Below are positions 19,367-27,829 of a stretch of DNA of 64,000 nt, piece after piece. Positions within the stretch are counted from its first letter, which is position 1. Each line of letters opens with the position of its first letter. Source of the DNA: Bradyrhizobium sp. LTSP849 (GTDB taxonomy: Bacteria; Pseudomonadota; Alphaproteobacteria; Rhizobiales; Xanthobacteraceae); assembly GCF_000938255.1 (NCBI RefSeq), contig NZ_JYMR01000023.1:248001-312000 (forward strand), in the 5' to 3' direction. Below the pieces are notes generated by a model that was not told the DNA's origin, made no database searches, and saw only the letters and a list, made by a program, of their open reading frames with translations. A program made the position numbers and the translations under genes.

Positions 19367-20710
19367 TCAGCCTATATTGGCCAGTGCCCGGCGGATGGCG
19401 GCAAAGATGTCGCCGATCTGGTCTTCGTTGATGATCAGGGGCGGCGAGATCAACAGCGTGTCGCCGCTGCTGCGGATCATGATGCCGTCTTCATAGCAGC
19501 GGCCAGCGCATTCGGCGCCGCGTGCACCCGGTGCGCCCTCACGCGGCTTCAGGTCGATCGCGGCCAGCAGACCAATGTTGCGAATGTCGACGACATGAGG
19601 GAGGTCGCGCAAGGCGTGCGCGTGGTTCTCCCACACCGGCGCGAGGCGGCGAGCCCGTTCGAACAGGCCGAGATCCTGGTACACGTCGAGCGCGGCGAGA
19701 CCTGCCGCGCAGGCGAGCGGATGGGCCGAATAGGTGTAGCCGTGGAACAGCTCGATCGCATTGTCTGGCCCCTGCATCAGCGCCTCATAAACCTTGCCGC
19801 TGACGATGACGCCGCCCATCGGAACGGCGGCGTTGGTCATGCCCTTGGCGCAGGTGATGAGGTCGGGCGTCACGCCGAAAGCATTTGCGCCAAAGGCTGC
19901 GCCCAGGCGTCCAAAACCCGTGATTACTTCGTCGAAGATCAGCAGAATGCCGTGCTGGTCGCAGATCTGGCGCAACCGCTCGAGGTAGCCGACCGGCGGC
20001 GGCAACACGCCGCCCGAGCCGGTCACGGGTTCGACGATGACGGCGGCAATTGTGCTGAGATCGTGCAGCTGAAGTAGCTTGGTCAACTCGTCGGCAAAAT
20101 GGGCGCCCCATTGCGGCTGTCCCCGGGAGAACGCCGCATGCTCCGGGTCATGCGTATGCGGGAGATGATCGACCTCGGGTAGCAGCGGGCCGAAATCCCG
20201 GCGGTGGCGTACGATGCCGCTCACCGAGAGGCCGCCCCAACCCATGCCGTGATAGGCCTTGGCGCGCGAGATGAAGCGGATGCGGCTGGCTTCGCCACGG
20301 GCGCGGTGATAGCCGCGTGCGATCTTCAGGGCCGTATCGACCGACTCCGAGCCGGAATTGGTGAAGAAGACATGGTCGAGGCCCGCTGGTGCGATCTCGG
20401 TGATACGCCGGGCGAGCTCGAAGGCGGCCGGATGGCTCATCTGGAACGAGGAGACGAAGTCGAGCTTTGCTGCCTGCGCCTGGATCGCTTCGACGATCCG
20501 CCGCTGTCCGTGTCCCGCGTTCACGCACCACAGCCCGGCCATGCCGTCGAGAATCCTTCGGCCGTCGTCTGTGACGTAGTGCATGCCCTCGGCGGCGACG
20601 AAGATGCGCGGCTTGGACTTGAACTGCCGGTTCGGCGTCATCGGCAGCCAGAACGGCTCCATGGCCTCGCGGGTGAGGGGGCTGTTGGAAGCGAAGGAAT
20701 TTGCGGGCAT
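19367..20710 (-). CDS. Class III PLP aminotransferase, omega-amino acid:pyruvate type
   Basis: 447 residues. PLP-binding Lys289 is in the CAKGMTN segment and the ring-nitrogen Asp260 in IFDEVITGFGR. FTNSGSESVDTALKIARGYH and AYHGMGWGG are characteristic of omega-amino-acid:pyruvate (beta-alanine type) transaminases. Start 20710 has AGAGG upstream; an in-frame Met at 20746 would overlap the regulator gene. It lies 19 nt downstream of the GntR regulator on the same strand and is probably co-transcribed with it. Together with the C45 hydrolase and transporter 3 it may process an amine or beta-amino acid released from an imported amide, by inference. Confidence 0.87.
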   Translation of the reverse strand: MPANSFASNSPLTREAMEPFWLPMTPNRQFKSKPRIFVAAEGMHYVTDDGRRILDGMAGLWCVNAGHGQRRIVEAIQAQAAKLDFVSSFQMSHPAAFELARRITEIAPAGLDHVFFTNSGSESVDTALKIARGYHRARGEASRIRFISRAKAYHGMGWGGLSVSGIVRHRRDFGPLLPEVDHLPHTHDPEHAAFSRGQPQWGAHFADELTKLLQLHDLSTIAAVIVEPVTGSGGVLPPPVGYLERLRQICDQHGILLIFDEVITGFGRLGAAFGANAFGVTPDLITCAKGMTNAAVPMGGVIVSGKVYEALMQGPDNAIELFHGYTYSAHPLACAAGLAALDVYQDLGLFERARRLAPVWENHAHALRDLPHVVDIRNIGLLAAIDLKPREGAPGARGAECAGRCYEDGIMIRSSGDTLLISPPLIINEDQIGDIFAAIRRALANIG

Positions 20711-20729
20711 GGGGCCTCTTGCTTGTTGT

Positions 20730-21653
20730 TCAGTCAGTGGCGGCACTGGGCCAGCGGTGCCTCAGTTTCGCAGCGCTTTCGAGATGCCTGCGCAACAGCG
20801 CGGCTGCGGCTTCGTGCTGGCCGGCTTCGAGTTGATCGAGAATAGCAAGGTGTTCGCGGCTGTTCACGAGCACGCGCTCGTGGCCAAACGTCCAATCGTA
20901 GTTGCCGAAGCGCCGTAGCCGGTTCTGCTGCTGAATGGCCACCAGCAGATACCGGTTGCCCGATGCCGCCGCGAGGCCTTCATGAAAGGCTGCATTGATC
21001 TCGTAGAGCGGGATGGTGGCAGCTTGATTCCACGGCATCGTCAACGCTTCCTCGTGACGGCGGCGCATGTCGGCGGCCCAGGCAGGATCGAGCCGGAAGC
21101 CGGGCTCGAGCAGGCCGGCCGGCTCGATCATGAGGCGGTATCGGTAGCTCTCGTGGCGCGCTTGTTCGTCCATGAATATCGGATGGAAGCGCCAGCCGTG
21201 CCCTGGCTTGCGCTGGACGGCGGCCACTTCCGCAAGCTTGGTGAGGACGCGCTGCACGACCGGCCGGGTCGCAGCGTAGCGCTGCATCAGGTCGTGCTCG
21301 GAGACTTCATCCGGTAGCCGGCCGGCCCGGCGGTCGCTCGCGATCGCGAGGAACAGCCGGTCAGTGTTGTCCGGGGCGGGCTGGCGGAGGGCCTTGTGTG
21401 AGGCGGCCACTGCATCAGTCACAAAATAGCCGCCGTGTTTCCCGGCGCGCACCAGCTTGCTGGTCGCAAGCAGTTTCAGCGCCGCGCGCACCGGGGTGCG
21501 CGAAACCTGGAGGCGCTCGGCCAGCGCGACTTCGGCGAGACGCGTGCCGGGCGCAAGTCCCTCGCTCCGGATCAGGTCCATGATGCCAGCCGACAATTCG
21601 CGCTGGAGGCGGCTAGGGCTCGCTTTTTCCCGGCTGGAAGATTTTTGTTTCAT
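20730..21653 (-). CDS. GntR/FadR-type regulator with two tandem winged helices and an FCD domain
   Basis: 307 residues. The first winged helix (about 15-80) is a standard GntR domain (PGTRLAEVALAERLQVSRTPVRAALKLL). The second segment (about 97-160) repeats the same plan: AIASDRRAGRLPDEVSEHDL, MQRYAATRPVVQRVLTKL, then AAVQRKPGHGWRFHPIF. An FCD ligand domain (about 165-295) follows with candidate metal ligands Asn220, His224, His268 and His290. Most FCD regulators have only one winged helix. It is divergent from the C45 hydrolase over 65 nt (21654-21718), which should contain its operator, and upstream of the aminotransferase. A likely local repressor of transporter 3 and the aminotransferase. 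Confidence 0.85.
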   Translation of the reverse strand: MKQKSSSREKASPSRLQRELSAGIMDLIRSEGLAPGTRLAEVALAERLQVSRTPVRAALKLLATSKLVRAGKHGGYFVTDAVAASHKALRQPAPDNTDRLFLAIASDRRAGRLPDEVSEHDLMQRYAATRPVVQRVLTKLAEVAAVQRKPGHGWRFHPIFMDEQARHESYRYRLMIEPAGLLEPGFRLDPAWAADMRRRHEEALTMPWNQAATIPLYEINAAFHEGLAAASGNRYLLVAIQQQNRLRRFGNYDWTFGHERVLVNSREHLAILDQLEAGQHEAAAALLRRHLESAAKLRHRWPSAATD

Positions 21654-21718
21654 GTCATCACAAAATACATTAGGCTTCGTGAGAAAGCAAAAGGAACTTC
21701 AAAAGGAACCTGGCATCC

Positions 21719-22879
21719 ATGGTCGAGCCCTTTCCCCTGATCGAAATCTCCGGTCCGCCTCACGAGCGTGGACGTCAATATGGGCAGAAGGCGGCGGGCC
21801 GCATCAAAAAGGGGACGTCACACTACTTCGCGCAATTGAAGGAGCTGTCGCTCGATGCGAAGGGTGTGGCTGAGCTGGTGCGGGATTATCTCCCCGTCAT
21901 CGAGGCGTTCGAGCCGAGCTATATCGAGGAGATGCGGGGCATTGCCGCGGGCGCCGACGTTCCGTTCGAGGATGTCGTCCTGCTCAACGCGCGCACCGAG
22001 ATCATCAAGCTCGCAAACCCGAAGATCCGCGCGCGCCTGAAGACGCCGGAAGATCCGGACGGCTGCACGGGCGTCGTCGTGCTGCCCCAGGCTGCCGGCA
22101 ACGGCCGCCTGATCCACGCCCAGAACTGGGACTGGAAGCGCGAATGCGCGGAGACTGCGGTGGTGCTGAAGGTGCGGCGCGACGACGGCCCAGACCTCAT
22201 GACCTTTACCGAGGCCGGTGCGCTCGGTCGTTGCGGTTTCAATGCCGTCGGCATCGCGATCACGGCGAACTATCTCCAAAGTGACCGCGACTACCGTCAG
22301 GTCGGCGTGCCGCTGGCGCTGATCCGCCGCAAGGTTCTGGAGAACGAGCACCTCGCGCTGGCGATGCGCGCGGTCTATAGCACCAAGAAATCCGCGGCGA
22401 ACAACATGATCGTCAGCCACCGCGAAGGCGTGGCGATCGATTTCGAATGTGCGCCGGATGAGACCTTTCAGGTGCATCCGCAGAACGGCCTCCTGGTGCA
22501 CGCCAATCACTTCGTGAGCCCGGTTGCGCTTGGCAAGCTGAAGGACGCCGGTATCCAGGATACGCCGGACAGTCTCTACCGAGACATCCGGGTCCGCGAT
22601 CTGCTCCAGCCGCATATCGGCAGCATCACCTTCGACACCGTCAAGACCGCGCTGTTCGACGAGTTCGCCTACCCCTGGTCGGTTTGCCGCCCGCCGCGCC
22701 GCAATCTCAGCAACAATCTCAGCGCCACCGTGGCAATGATCCTGATGGAGCCGGCGAGCGGGCTGATGCAGGCGGCGCCGCTGCCGTCGCTCAATCGCGA
22801 GTTCACCACCTACCGGCTCGAGATTGATGAGATCGGACGAGCGGCGTTTGAGCGGTCGGCTGCGGCGGGGGCGGCGTGA
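21719..22879 (+). CDS. Peptidase C45-like NTN hydrolase (acyl-CoA:6-APA acyltransferase-like)
   Basis: 386 residues. The family motif HERGRQYGQ (about 15-23) and the nucleophile region PDGCTGVVVL with Cys116 match the C45 family, in which Gly-Cys cleavage exposes the catalytic N-terminal cysteine; cleavage here would be before Cys116. QNWDW and a later NxxVSHREG segment are also typical. Known relatives transfer or remove acyl groups on amide bonds (fungal isopenicillin N acyltransferase; bacterial acylases). An AAAGGAA site precedes ATG 21719. The stop is fused to the start of the next gene (TGATG), so a binding protein and hydrolase are translationally coupled, suggesting that the imported ligand is an N-acyl or lactam-like amide. 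Confidence 0.82.
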   Translation: MVEPFPLIEISGPPHERGRQYGQKAAGRIKKGTSHYFAQLKELSLDAKGVAELVRDYLPVIEAFEPSYIEEMRGIAAGADVPFEDVVLLNARTEIIKLANPKIRARLKTPEDPDGCTGVVVLPQAAGNGRLIHAQNWDWKRECAETAVVLKVRRDDGPDLMTFTEAGALGRCGFNAVGIAITANYLQSDRDYRQVGVPLALIRRKVLENEHLALAMRAVYSTKKSAANNMIVSHREGVAIDFECAPDETFQVHPQNGLLVHANHFVSPVALGKLKDAGIQDTPDSLYRDIRVRDLLQPHIGSITFDTVKTALFDEFAYPWSVCRPPRRNLSNNLSATVAMILMEPASGLMQAAPLPSLNREFTTYRLEIDEIGRAAFERSAAAGAA

Positions 22880-24444
22880 TGCGACGGCGTCGGCCGTCGC
22901 CGGCATGGGCGGTCGGTCTCGCCGCGCTGACTCTGTTGGCCATGCCAGGGAAAGCCGGCGCCGGAACTTTGCTGCGGACGCGGATCAATGCCGACATCCG
23001 CTCCACCGATCCCGGCACCAATCGCGACGCCAACACGGATGCGGTGGTCGCGCATCTGGTGGAGGGGTTGGTCGCCTTCCGCGACGATACCTCGATCGGC
23101 CCGATGCTGGCCGAGAGCTGGACCGTTTCGAACGAAGGCAAGACCTATACATTCCACCTGCGCCAGGGCGTCAAGTTCCACAACGGCGCCACCATGACTG
23201 CGGATGACGTGGTCTGGTCGCTGAAGCGCTGGCTTAATCCGGCGACGCAATGGCGCTGCCTTTCGGAGTTCGGCGCCACCGGCATAGCGCGGATCGAGAA
23301 GATCGAAGCGCCCGACCAGCAGACGGTCGCCGTCATGCTGGATCAGCCGACGGCGTTGTTCCTGCCGACCATCGCGCGGCCCGATTGCGGTCAGACCGCG
23401 GTCATTCACCGGGATTCCGTCGGGCCCGACGGCAAGTGGATCGCCCCGATTGGCACGGGGCCGTTCAAGCTCGGGGAGTGGAAGCGCGGCCAGTATATCG
23501 ATGTGGTTCGCTTCGACGGTTACGTCTCGCGGACCGACCCGCGCAGCGGATTTACCGGACGCAAGACGGCTGAGGTCGATCGTGTCCGCTACAACGTAAT
23601 TCCCGACAGCTCGGCTGCGAAGGCGGGGCTCCTGAGCGGTTCGCTCGACCTCATTGCGGAGTTGTCGATTCCCGACCTCGAGGATCTCAAGTCGCGTTCC
23701 GACGTGCAACTCAGCGTCACTCCGTCGCTAAGCCTCACGGGTATCCTGTTCCAGACCAGGGATCCCTTGTTGAAGGACGTGCGAATCCGCCGCGCGATCG
23801 CGCTCTGCCTCGATACGGAGCAGATTGTCGATGCGGTCATGCAGGGGACGGCGCGCCCGAACAATTCCGCGCTGCCGATCGGCAGTCCTTTCCACGGCGA
23901 GGTGGAGACGCACGGCTACGTGCAGGACATCGCCGAAGCAAAGCGGCTGCTGGCGCAAGCGGGCTATCATGGTCAGCCGATCAAGATGATCGCCAACAAG
24001 CGCTACAATTTCGTGTTCGATTCCGCGGTTCTCGTACAGGCTATGGCGCAGGCCGTCGGCATCAATATCGAGATCGAGGTGCTGGATTGGGCGGCTCAGC
24101 TCGATCGCTACAACAGGGGCGACTATCAGGCGATGGCCTTCGTCTATTCGGCGCGGCTCGACCCCTCGCTGAGCTTCGAGATGCTGGCCGGACCCAAAGC
24201 GACGCAGCCGCGCAAGATCTGGGACAATCCGGAAGGCCAAGAGATGCTGCGGCAGTCGATGACGATCGACGATGCAGCCAAGCGTCAGGCGCTGTTCGAT
24301 GAGATGCATCGGCGCTTCATCGCGGACGTGCCGATGATCGTGCTGTTCAACGGCGCGGAGCTGACAGCCATGAGAAAGAACGTCAAGGGCTACGCCGGCT
24401 GGCTGTTTCCCCAGCCGCGCTTCTGGGGCGTAACTGTCGAATAG
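22879..24444 (+). CDS. ABC transporter substrate-binding protein A, oligopeptide family, system 3
   Basis: 521 residues with a Sec-type signal (arginine-rich start, AVGLAALTLLAMPG, cleavage near AGAG). Family patterns include FHLRQGVKFHNGATMTADDV and DVRIRRAIALCLD. Two cysteines (QWRCLSEF and RPDCGQT) are shared with binding protein B at 27830, suggesting a disulfide. GTG 22876 is possible, but ATG 22879 forms the usual TGATG overlap with the C45 gene. It is clearly a paralogue of the 27830 product, with collinear similarity such as PxGTGPFKLxEWxRGQ. Confidence 0.87.
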   Translation: MRRRRPSPAWAVGLAALTLLAMPGKAGAGTLLRTRINADIRSTDPGTNRDANTDAVVAHLVEGLVAFRDDTSIGPMLAESWTVSNEGKTYTFHLRQGVKFHNGATMTADDVVWSLKRWLNPATQWRCLSEFGATGIARIEKIEAPDQQTVAVMLDQPTALFLPTIARPDCGQTAVIHRDSVGPDGKWIAPIGTGPFKLGEWKRGQYIDVVRFDGYVSRTDPRSGFTGRKTAEVDRVRYNVIPDSSAAKAGLLSGSLDLIAELSIPDLEDLKSRSDVQLSVTPSLSLTGILFQTRDPLLKDVRIRRAIALCLDTEQIVDAVMQGTARPNNSALPIGSPFHGEVETHGYVQDIAEAKRLLAQAGYHGQPIKMIANKRYNFVFDSAVLVQAMAQAVGINIEIEVLDWAAQLDRYNRGDYQAMAFVYSARLDPSLSFEMLAGPKATQPRKIWDNPEGQEMLRQSMTIDDAAKRQALFDEMHRRFIADVPMIVLFNGAELTAMRKNVKGYAGWLFPQPRFWGVTVE

Positions 24445-24458
24445 GCAAGGGCGGCGCC

Positions 24459-25403
24459 ATGTTGGGTTACCTCGCACGACGGCTGGCCATGACGATCCCG
24501 ACCCTGCTGCTGGTCGCGATCGGGGTGTTTGCGCTGGTCCGGCTCATTCCCGGCGATCCCGTGCAGGTGATGCTCGGCGATTCAGCCGATCCCGCGCAGG
24601 CCGCGCAGCTACGGGCCCAACTCGGCCTCGACCAGCCGATTCCGCTCCAATTCATGCACTGGATCGCGAAGCTTGCGACCGGTGATTTCGGGCACTCCAT
24701 CACCAACAACCTCGCGGTGCTGCCGTTGATCCTCGACCGCTTCCAGGTCAGCGCCATCATCGTGCTGGTCGCGGTTGGGCTGGCTGCCTGCATCGCGGTG
24801 CCGGCCGGACTCGTCGCGGCGTGGAAGCAGAACAGCCTGCTCGATCTCTCCGTGGTCGGCGGCGTCACGCTGCTCTTGTCGATCCCGAGTTTCTGGCTCG
24901 GCCTGCTGCTGCTGCTTCTGTTCGGGCTCAAGCTGAAATGGCTTCCGGTGATCGGATATGTGCCGTTCACCGAGAATTTCTGGCAGGCGGCGACTTTCAT
25001 CGTGTTGCCGATCGCGACGCTGACCATGGTGGAAATCGGCGTGCTCACGCGCATGGCGCGGGCTGCCTCGATCGAGGTGCTGCGGCTGGAATATGTCACG
25101 CATGCGCGCGCCAAGGGTGTGCCGGAGTGGCGGGTGCTTGCGAGGCACGTGCTGCCGAACGCGTTCGCGCCGACCTGGACGCTGATCGGCCTCGTGCTCG
25201 GCCATCTCCTCGGCGGCATCGCCGTGATCGAGACCGTGTTCACATTGCCTGGTCTCGGCCGGCTGCTGGTCGATTCGATCTTCGCGCGCGACTATCCGGT
25301 CGTGCAGGGCTGCCTGCTGTTTACGGCCGTGATCTATGTCGTGGTCAATCTGATCGTCGACCTCTGCTATCCGCTGTTCGATCCAAGGGTGACGGTGGCA
25401 TGA
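24459..25403 (+). CDS. ABC transporter permease, DppB/OppB type, system 3
   Basis: 314 residues, beginning MLGYLARRLAMTIPTLLLVA, with the RLIPGDPVQVMLGD signature and about six membrane segments; the coupling loop contains YVTHARAKGVPEWRVLARHVLPN. It starts 14 nt after binding protein A; its stop overlaps the next permease (ATGA). Confidence 0.88.
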   Translation: MLGYLARRLAMTIPTLLLVAIGVFALVRLIPGDPVQVMLGDSADPAQAAQLRAQLGLDQPIPLQFMHWIAKLATGDFGHSITNNLAVLPLILDRFQVSAIIVLVAVGLAACIAVPAGLVAAWKQNSLLDLSVVGGVTLLLSIPSFWLGLLLLLLFGLKLKWLPVIGYVPFTENFWQAATFIVLPIATLTMVEIGVLTRMARAASIEVLRLEYVTHARAKGVPEWRVLARHVLPNAFAPTWTLIGLVLGHLLGGIAVIETVFTLPGLGRLLVDSIFARDYPVVQGCLLFTAVIYVVVNLIVDLCYPLFDPRVTVA

Positions 25404-26212
25404 GGGTGCGCATGAACACCGCGATCGGCGGCGCTTTGATGGCGCTGCTGCTCGGCGCTGCCGTGACCGGCGCATTCTGGACGCCATTCGACCCGCTGCG
25501 CATCAATTTGCGCGCGCGGCTTCAGGCGCCGTCGCCGCTGCATTGGCTCGGCACGGACGAGTTTGGCCGCGATGTGCTGAGCCGCGTCATGGTCGGCGCG
25601 GGTGCCAGCGTCGTGATTGCCTTGGTCACGGTGCTGCTGGCCGTCACGGCCGGCATGGTGATCGGCTGCGCGGCCGGTTACATCAGAGGCTGGGCCGACC
25701 GTATCATCATGGCGGTCAACGATGCGCTGCTCGCGTTCCCTGGCATCCTGCTGGCGCTGGCCGTGATGATCGTGGTCGGCGCCAACAAGGTCGGGCTGAT
25801 CCTGGCGCTCGGCCTTGCCTACATCCCGTCGGTCGTCCGCGTGGTGCGTGGAACCGTGCTGTCGATCCGCGAGAAGGAATATGTCGAGGCCTCGTGCGTC
25901 ATCGGCAATTCGGAAGTCTATTCGATGTTTCGACACGTGATGCCGAACGCGATCGCACCCGTCGCGGTGCTAGCAACCAGCATGTTCGGCTGGGTGCTGC
26001 TCGCCGAGAGCGCCCTGAGCTTCTTAGGGCTGGGCGTGCCGCCGCCGGCGCCGACCTGGGGCAACATGCTGGCGGCGAGCCGACCATTCATGGAGACGGC
26101 GGCGTGGCTTTCGATCGCACCGGGCCTGTGCATCGCGCTGACGCTGCTCGGCATCAATCTGCTCGGCGATTCCTTACGTGATCGCCTCGACCCCAGGATG
26201 GCGCACGGATGA
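25400..26212 (+). CDS. ABC transporter permease, DppC/OppC type, system 3
   Basis: 270 residues from ATG 25400 (overlapping the previous stop); an internal Met at 25412 is an alternative. A short N terminus and one hydrophobic helix lead into HWLGTDEFGRDVLSRVM, followed by about five membrane segments and the terminal LLGDSLRDRLDPRM. The frame is open much further upstream, but that part reads through the first permease. The stop overlaps the fused ATPase start. Confidence 0.87.
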   Translation: MRVRMNTAIGGALMALLLGAAVTGAFWTPFDPLRINLRARLQAPSPLHWLGTDEFGRDVLSRVMVGAGASVVIALVTVLLAVTAGMVIGCAAGYIRGWADRIIMAVNDALLAFPGILLALAVMIVVGANKVGLILALGLAYIPSVVRVVRGTVLSIREKEYVEASCVIGNSEVYSMFRHVMPNAIAPVAVLATSMFGWVLLAESALSFLGLGVPPPAPTWGNMLAASRPFMETAAWLSIAPGLCIALTLLGINLLGDSLRDRLDPRMAHG

Positions 26213-27816
26213 CGCTGCTATCGGTCGAGAATCTGCGCATCGAGGCGTCGGCCAGCAAGGCTGTGGTCGTCGATGATGTTTCGTTTGCCGTTGAACGCGG
26301 CGAGTTCCTGGCCGTCGTCGGCGAGTCCGGCAGCGGCAAAACGGCGGCGGCGCGCGCCGTGCTGGGCTTGTTGCCGCCCGGCCTGCGCAAGTCCGGTGGC
26401 CGCATCGTGCTCGACGGCGTCGACCTGGCGACCGCCTCCGCGCGCCAGATGCGCGCGCTGCGCGGACCGACGGTCGGCATGGTGTTCCAGGAGCCGATGG
26501 TTTCGCTCAATCCCGCGATCAGCGTCGGTGCACAGATGGCCGAAGGGCTCGGCCTGCATGAGCGGCTTGGAAAACGCGAAATCAAGCGGCGCTGCATCGA
26601 TATGCTGGCGCGCGTGCAGATCCGCGACCCCGAGCGAACCTATGACGCCTATCCGCACGAATTCTCCGGCGGCATGCGCCAGCGCATCATGCTCGCATCG
26701 GTGATGCTACTGAAGCCAAAACTCCTGATCGCGGATGAGCCGACGACGGCGCTTGATACCCTGACCCAGCGTGAGGTGCTTGACCTGATGGTCGGGCTCG
26801 CCCGCGACCACGGCACGTCGGTGCTGCTGATCACCCATAATCTCGGACTGGTGTCGCGCTATGCGCAGCGCGCGCTGGTGTTGCGCCAGGGCAAGATGGT
26901 CGAGACGGGCACGACCCGGAAAATTCTGACTTCGCCCAGCGAGGCCTATACCAAGCGTTTGGTCGAGGCGTTGCCACGGCGTGGCGCCACAACCAGGGAG
27001 CGACAGGGCGGCGAGCCTCTCGTCAGCGTGCGGGGCCTCAAGGTCGGGTTCGGCGGGCGGCAGCGGCTGTTCCGTCGTGATGCCGGTGTGTCGGCTGTCA
27101 ACGGCGTCGATCTTGATATCGCCGCGGGCGAAACGGTCGCGGTCGTCGGTGGCAGCGGCTCCGGTAAGACCACGCTCGGTCGGGCCATGTTGCGGTTGAT
27201 CCCGATTTCGGGCGGCGAGATCAGGTTTCAGGGCAGGGACGTGACCGCGACCAACGACCGCGACTTCCGTCTCGCCTCGCAGCTCGTATTCCAGGATCCT
27301 TATTCCTCGCTCGATCCGCGCATGCGCGTCGGCGAGATCGTCGCCGAACCACTGCGCCACGTGCCGCAATTGGCGACGGATGAGCGCGATCGACGTGTGG
27401 AAGCGATGCTGGAGGAAGTAGGGCTTGCGGGCCTCGGCAAGCGCTGGCCGCATGAATTGTCCGGCGGTCAGCGGCAGCGGATCGCGATCGCGCGCGCCAT
27501 CGTGCGCCAGCCGGCCTTCGTGGTGGCGGACGAGCCGGTCTCGGCCCTCGACATGACCATCCAGGCCCAGGTGCTGAAATTGCTCGAGCGGCTCCAGCTG
27601 CAATATGGCTTCGCCTGCCTGTTCATCAGCCATGATCTCGCGGCCGTCGAGCAGGTCGCCGATCGCGTTGTGGTGATGCAGGGCGGCCGGATCGTCGAGC
27701 AGGGTTCGCGCGACGATATTTTCGATCGCCCGCAGCACGACTACACCAAGGCGCTGCTCGCGGCGGCGCCGGTGTTGGACTTCACCGGTGCGGCAGTGGC
27801 GCAGGCCTCGGGCTGA
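26209..27816 (+). CDS. Fused dipeptide ABC transporter ATPase, system 3
   Basis: 535 residues with two ABC domains: Walker A GESGSGKT at 38-45 with signature FSGGM near 152-156, and Walker A GGSGSGKT at 314-321 with LSGGQRQRI and ADEPVSALDMT later. The switch in domain 1 reads LITHNLGLV, with Asn where Asp is usual, a small deviation shown by some half-sites. It overlaps the permease stop (ATGA) and is followed after 13 nt by the second binding-protein gene, which is an unusual order. Confidence 0.88.
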   Translation: MTLLSVENLRIEASASKAVVVDDVSFAVERGEFLAVVGESGSGKTAAARAVLGLLPPGLRKSGGRIVLDGVDLATASARQMRALRGPTVGMVFQEPMVSLNPAISVGAQMAEGLGLHERLGKREIKRRCIDMLARVQIRDPERTYDAYPHEFSGGMRQRIMLASVMLLKPKLLIADEPTTALDTLTQREVLDLMVGLARDHGTSVLLITHNLGLVSRYAQRALVLRQGKMVETGTTRKILTSPSEAYTKRLVEALPRRGATTRERQGGEPLVSVRGLKVGFGGRQRLFRRDAGVSAVNGVDLDIAAGETVAVVGGSGSGKTTLGRAMLRLIPISGGEIRFQGRDVTATNDRDFRLASQLVFQDPYSSLDPRMRVGEIVAEPLRHVPQLATDERDRRVEAMLEEVGLAGLGKRWPHELSGGQRQRIAIARAIVRQPAFVVADEPVSALDMTIQAQVLKLLERLQLQYGFACLFISHDLAAVEQVADRVVVMQGGRIVEQGSRDDIFDRPQHDYTKALLAAAPVLDFTGAAVAQASG

Positions 27817-27829
27817 ACAGGATTTGCGT

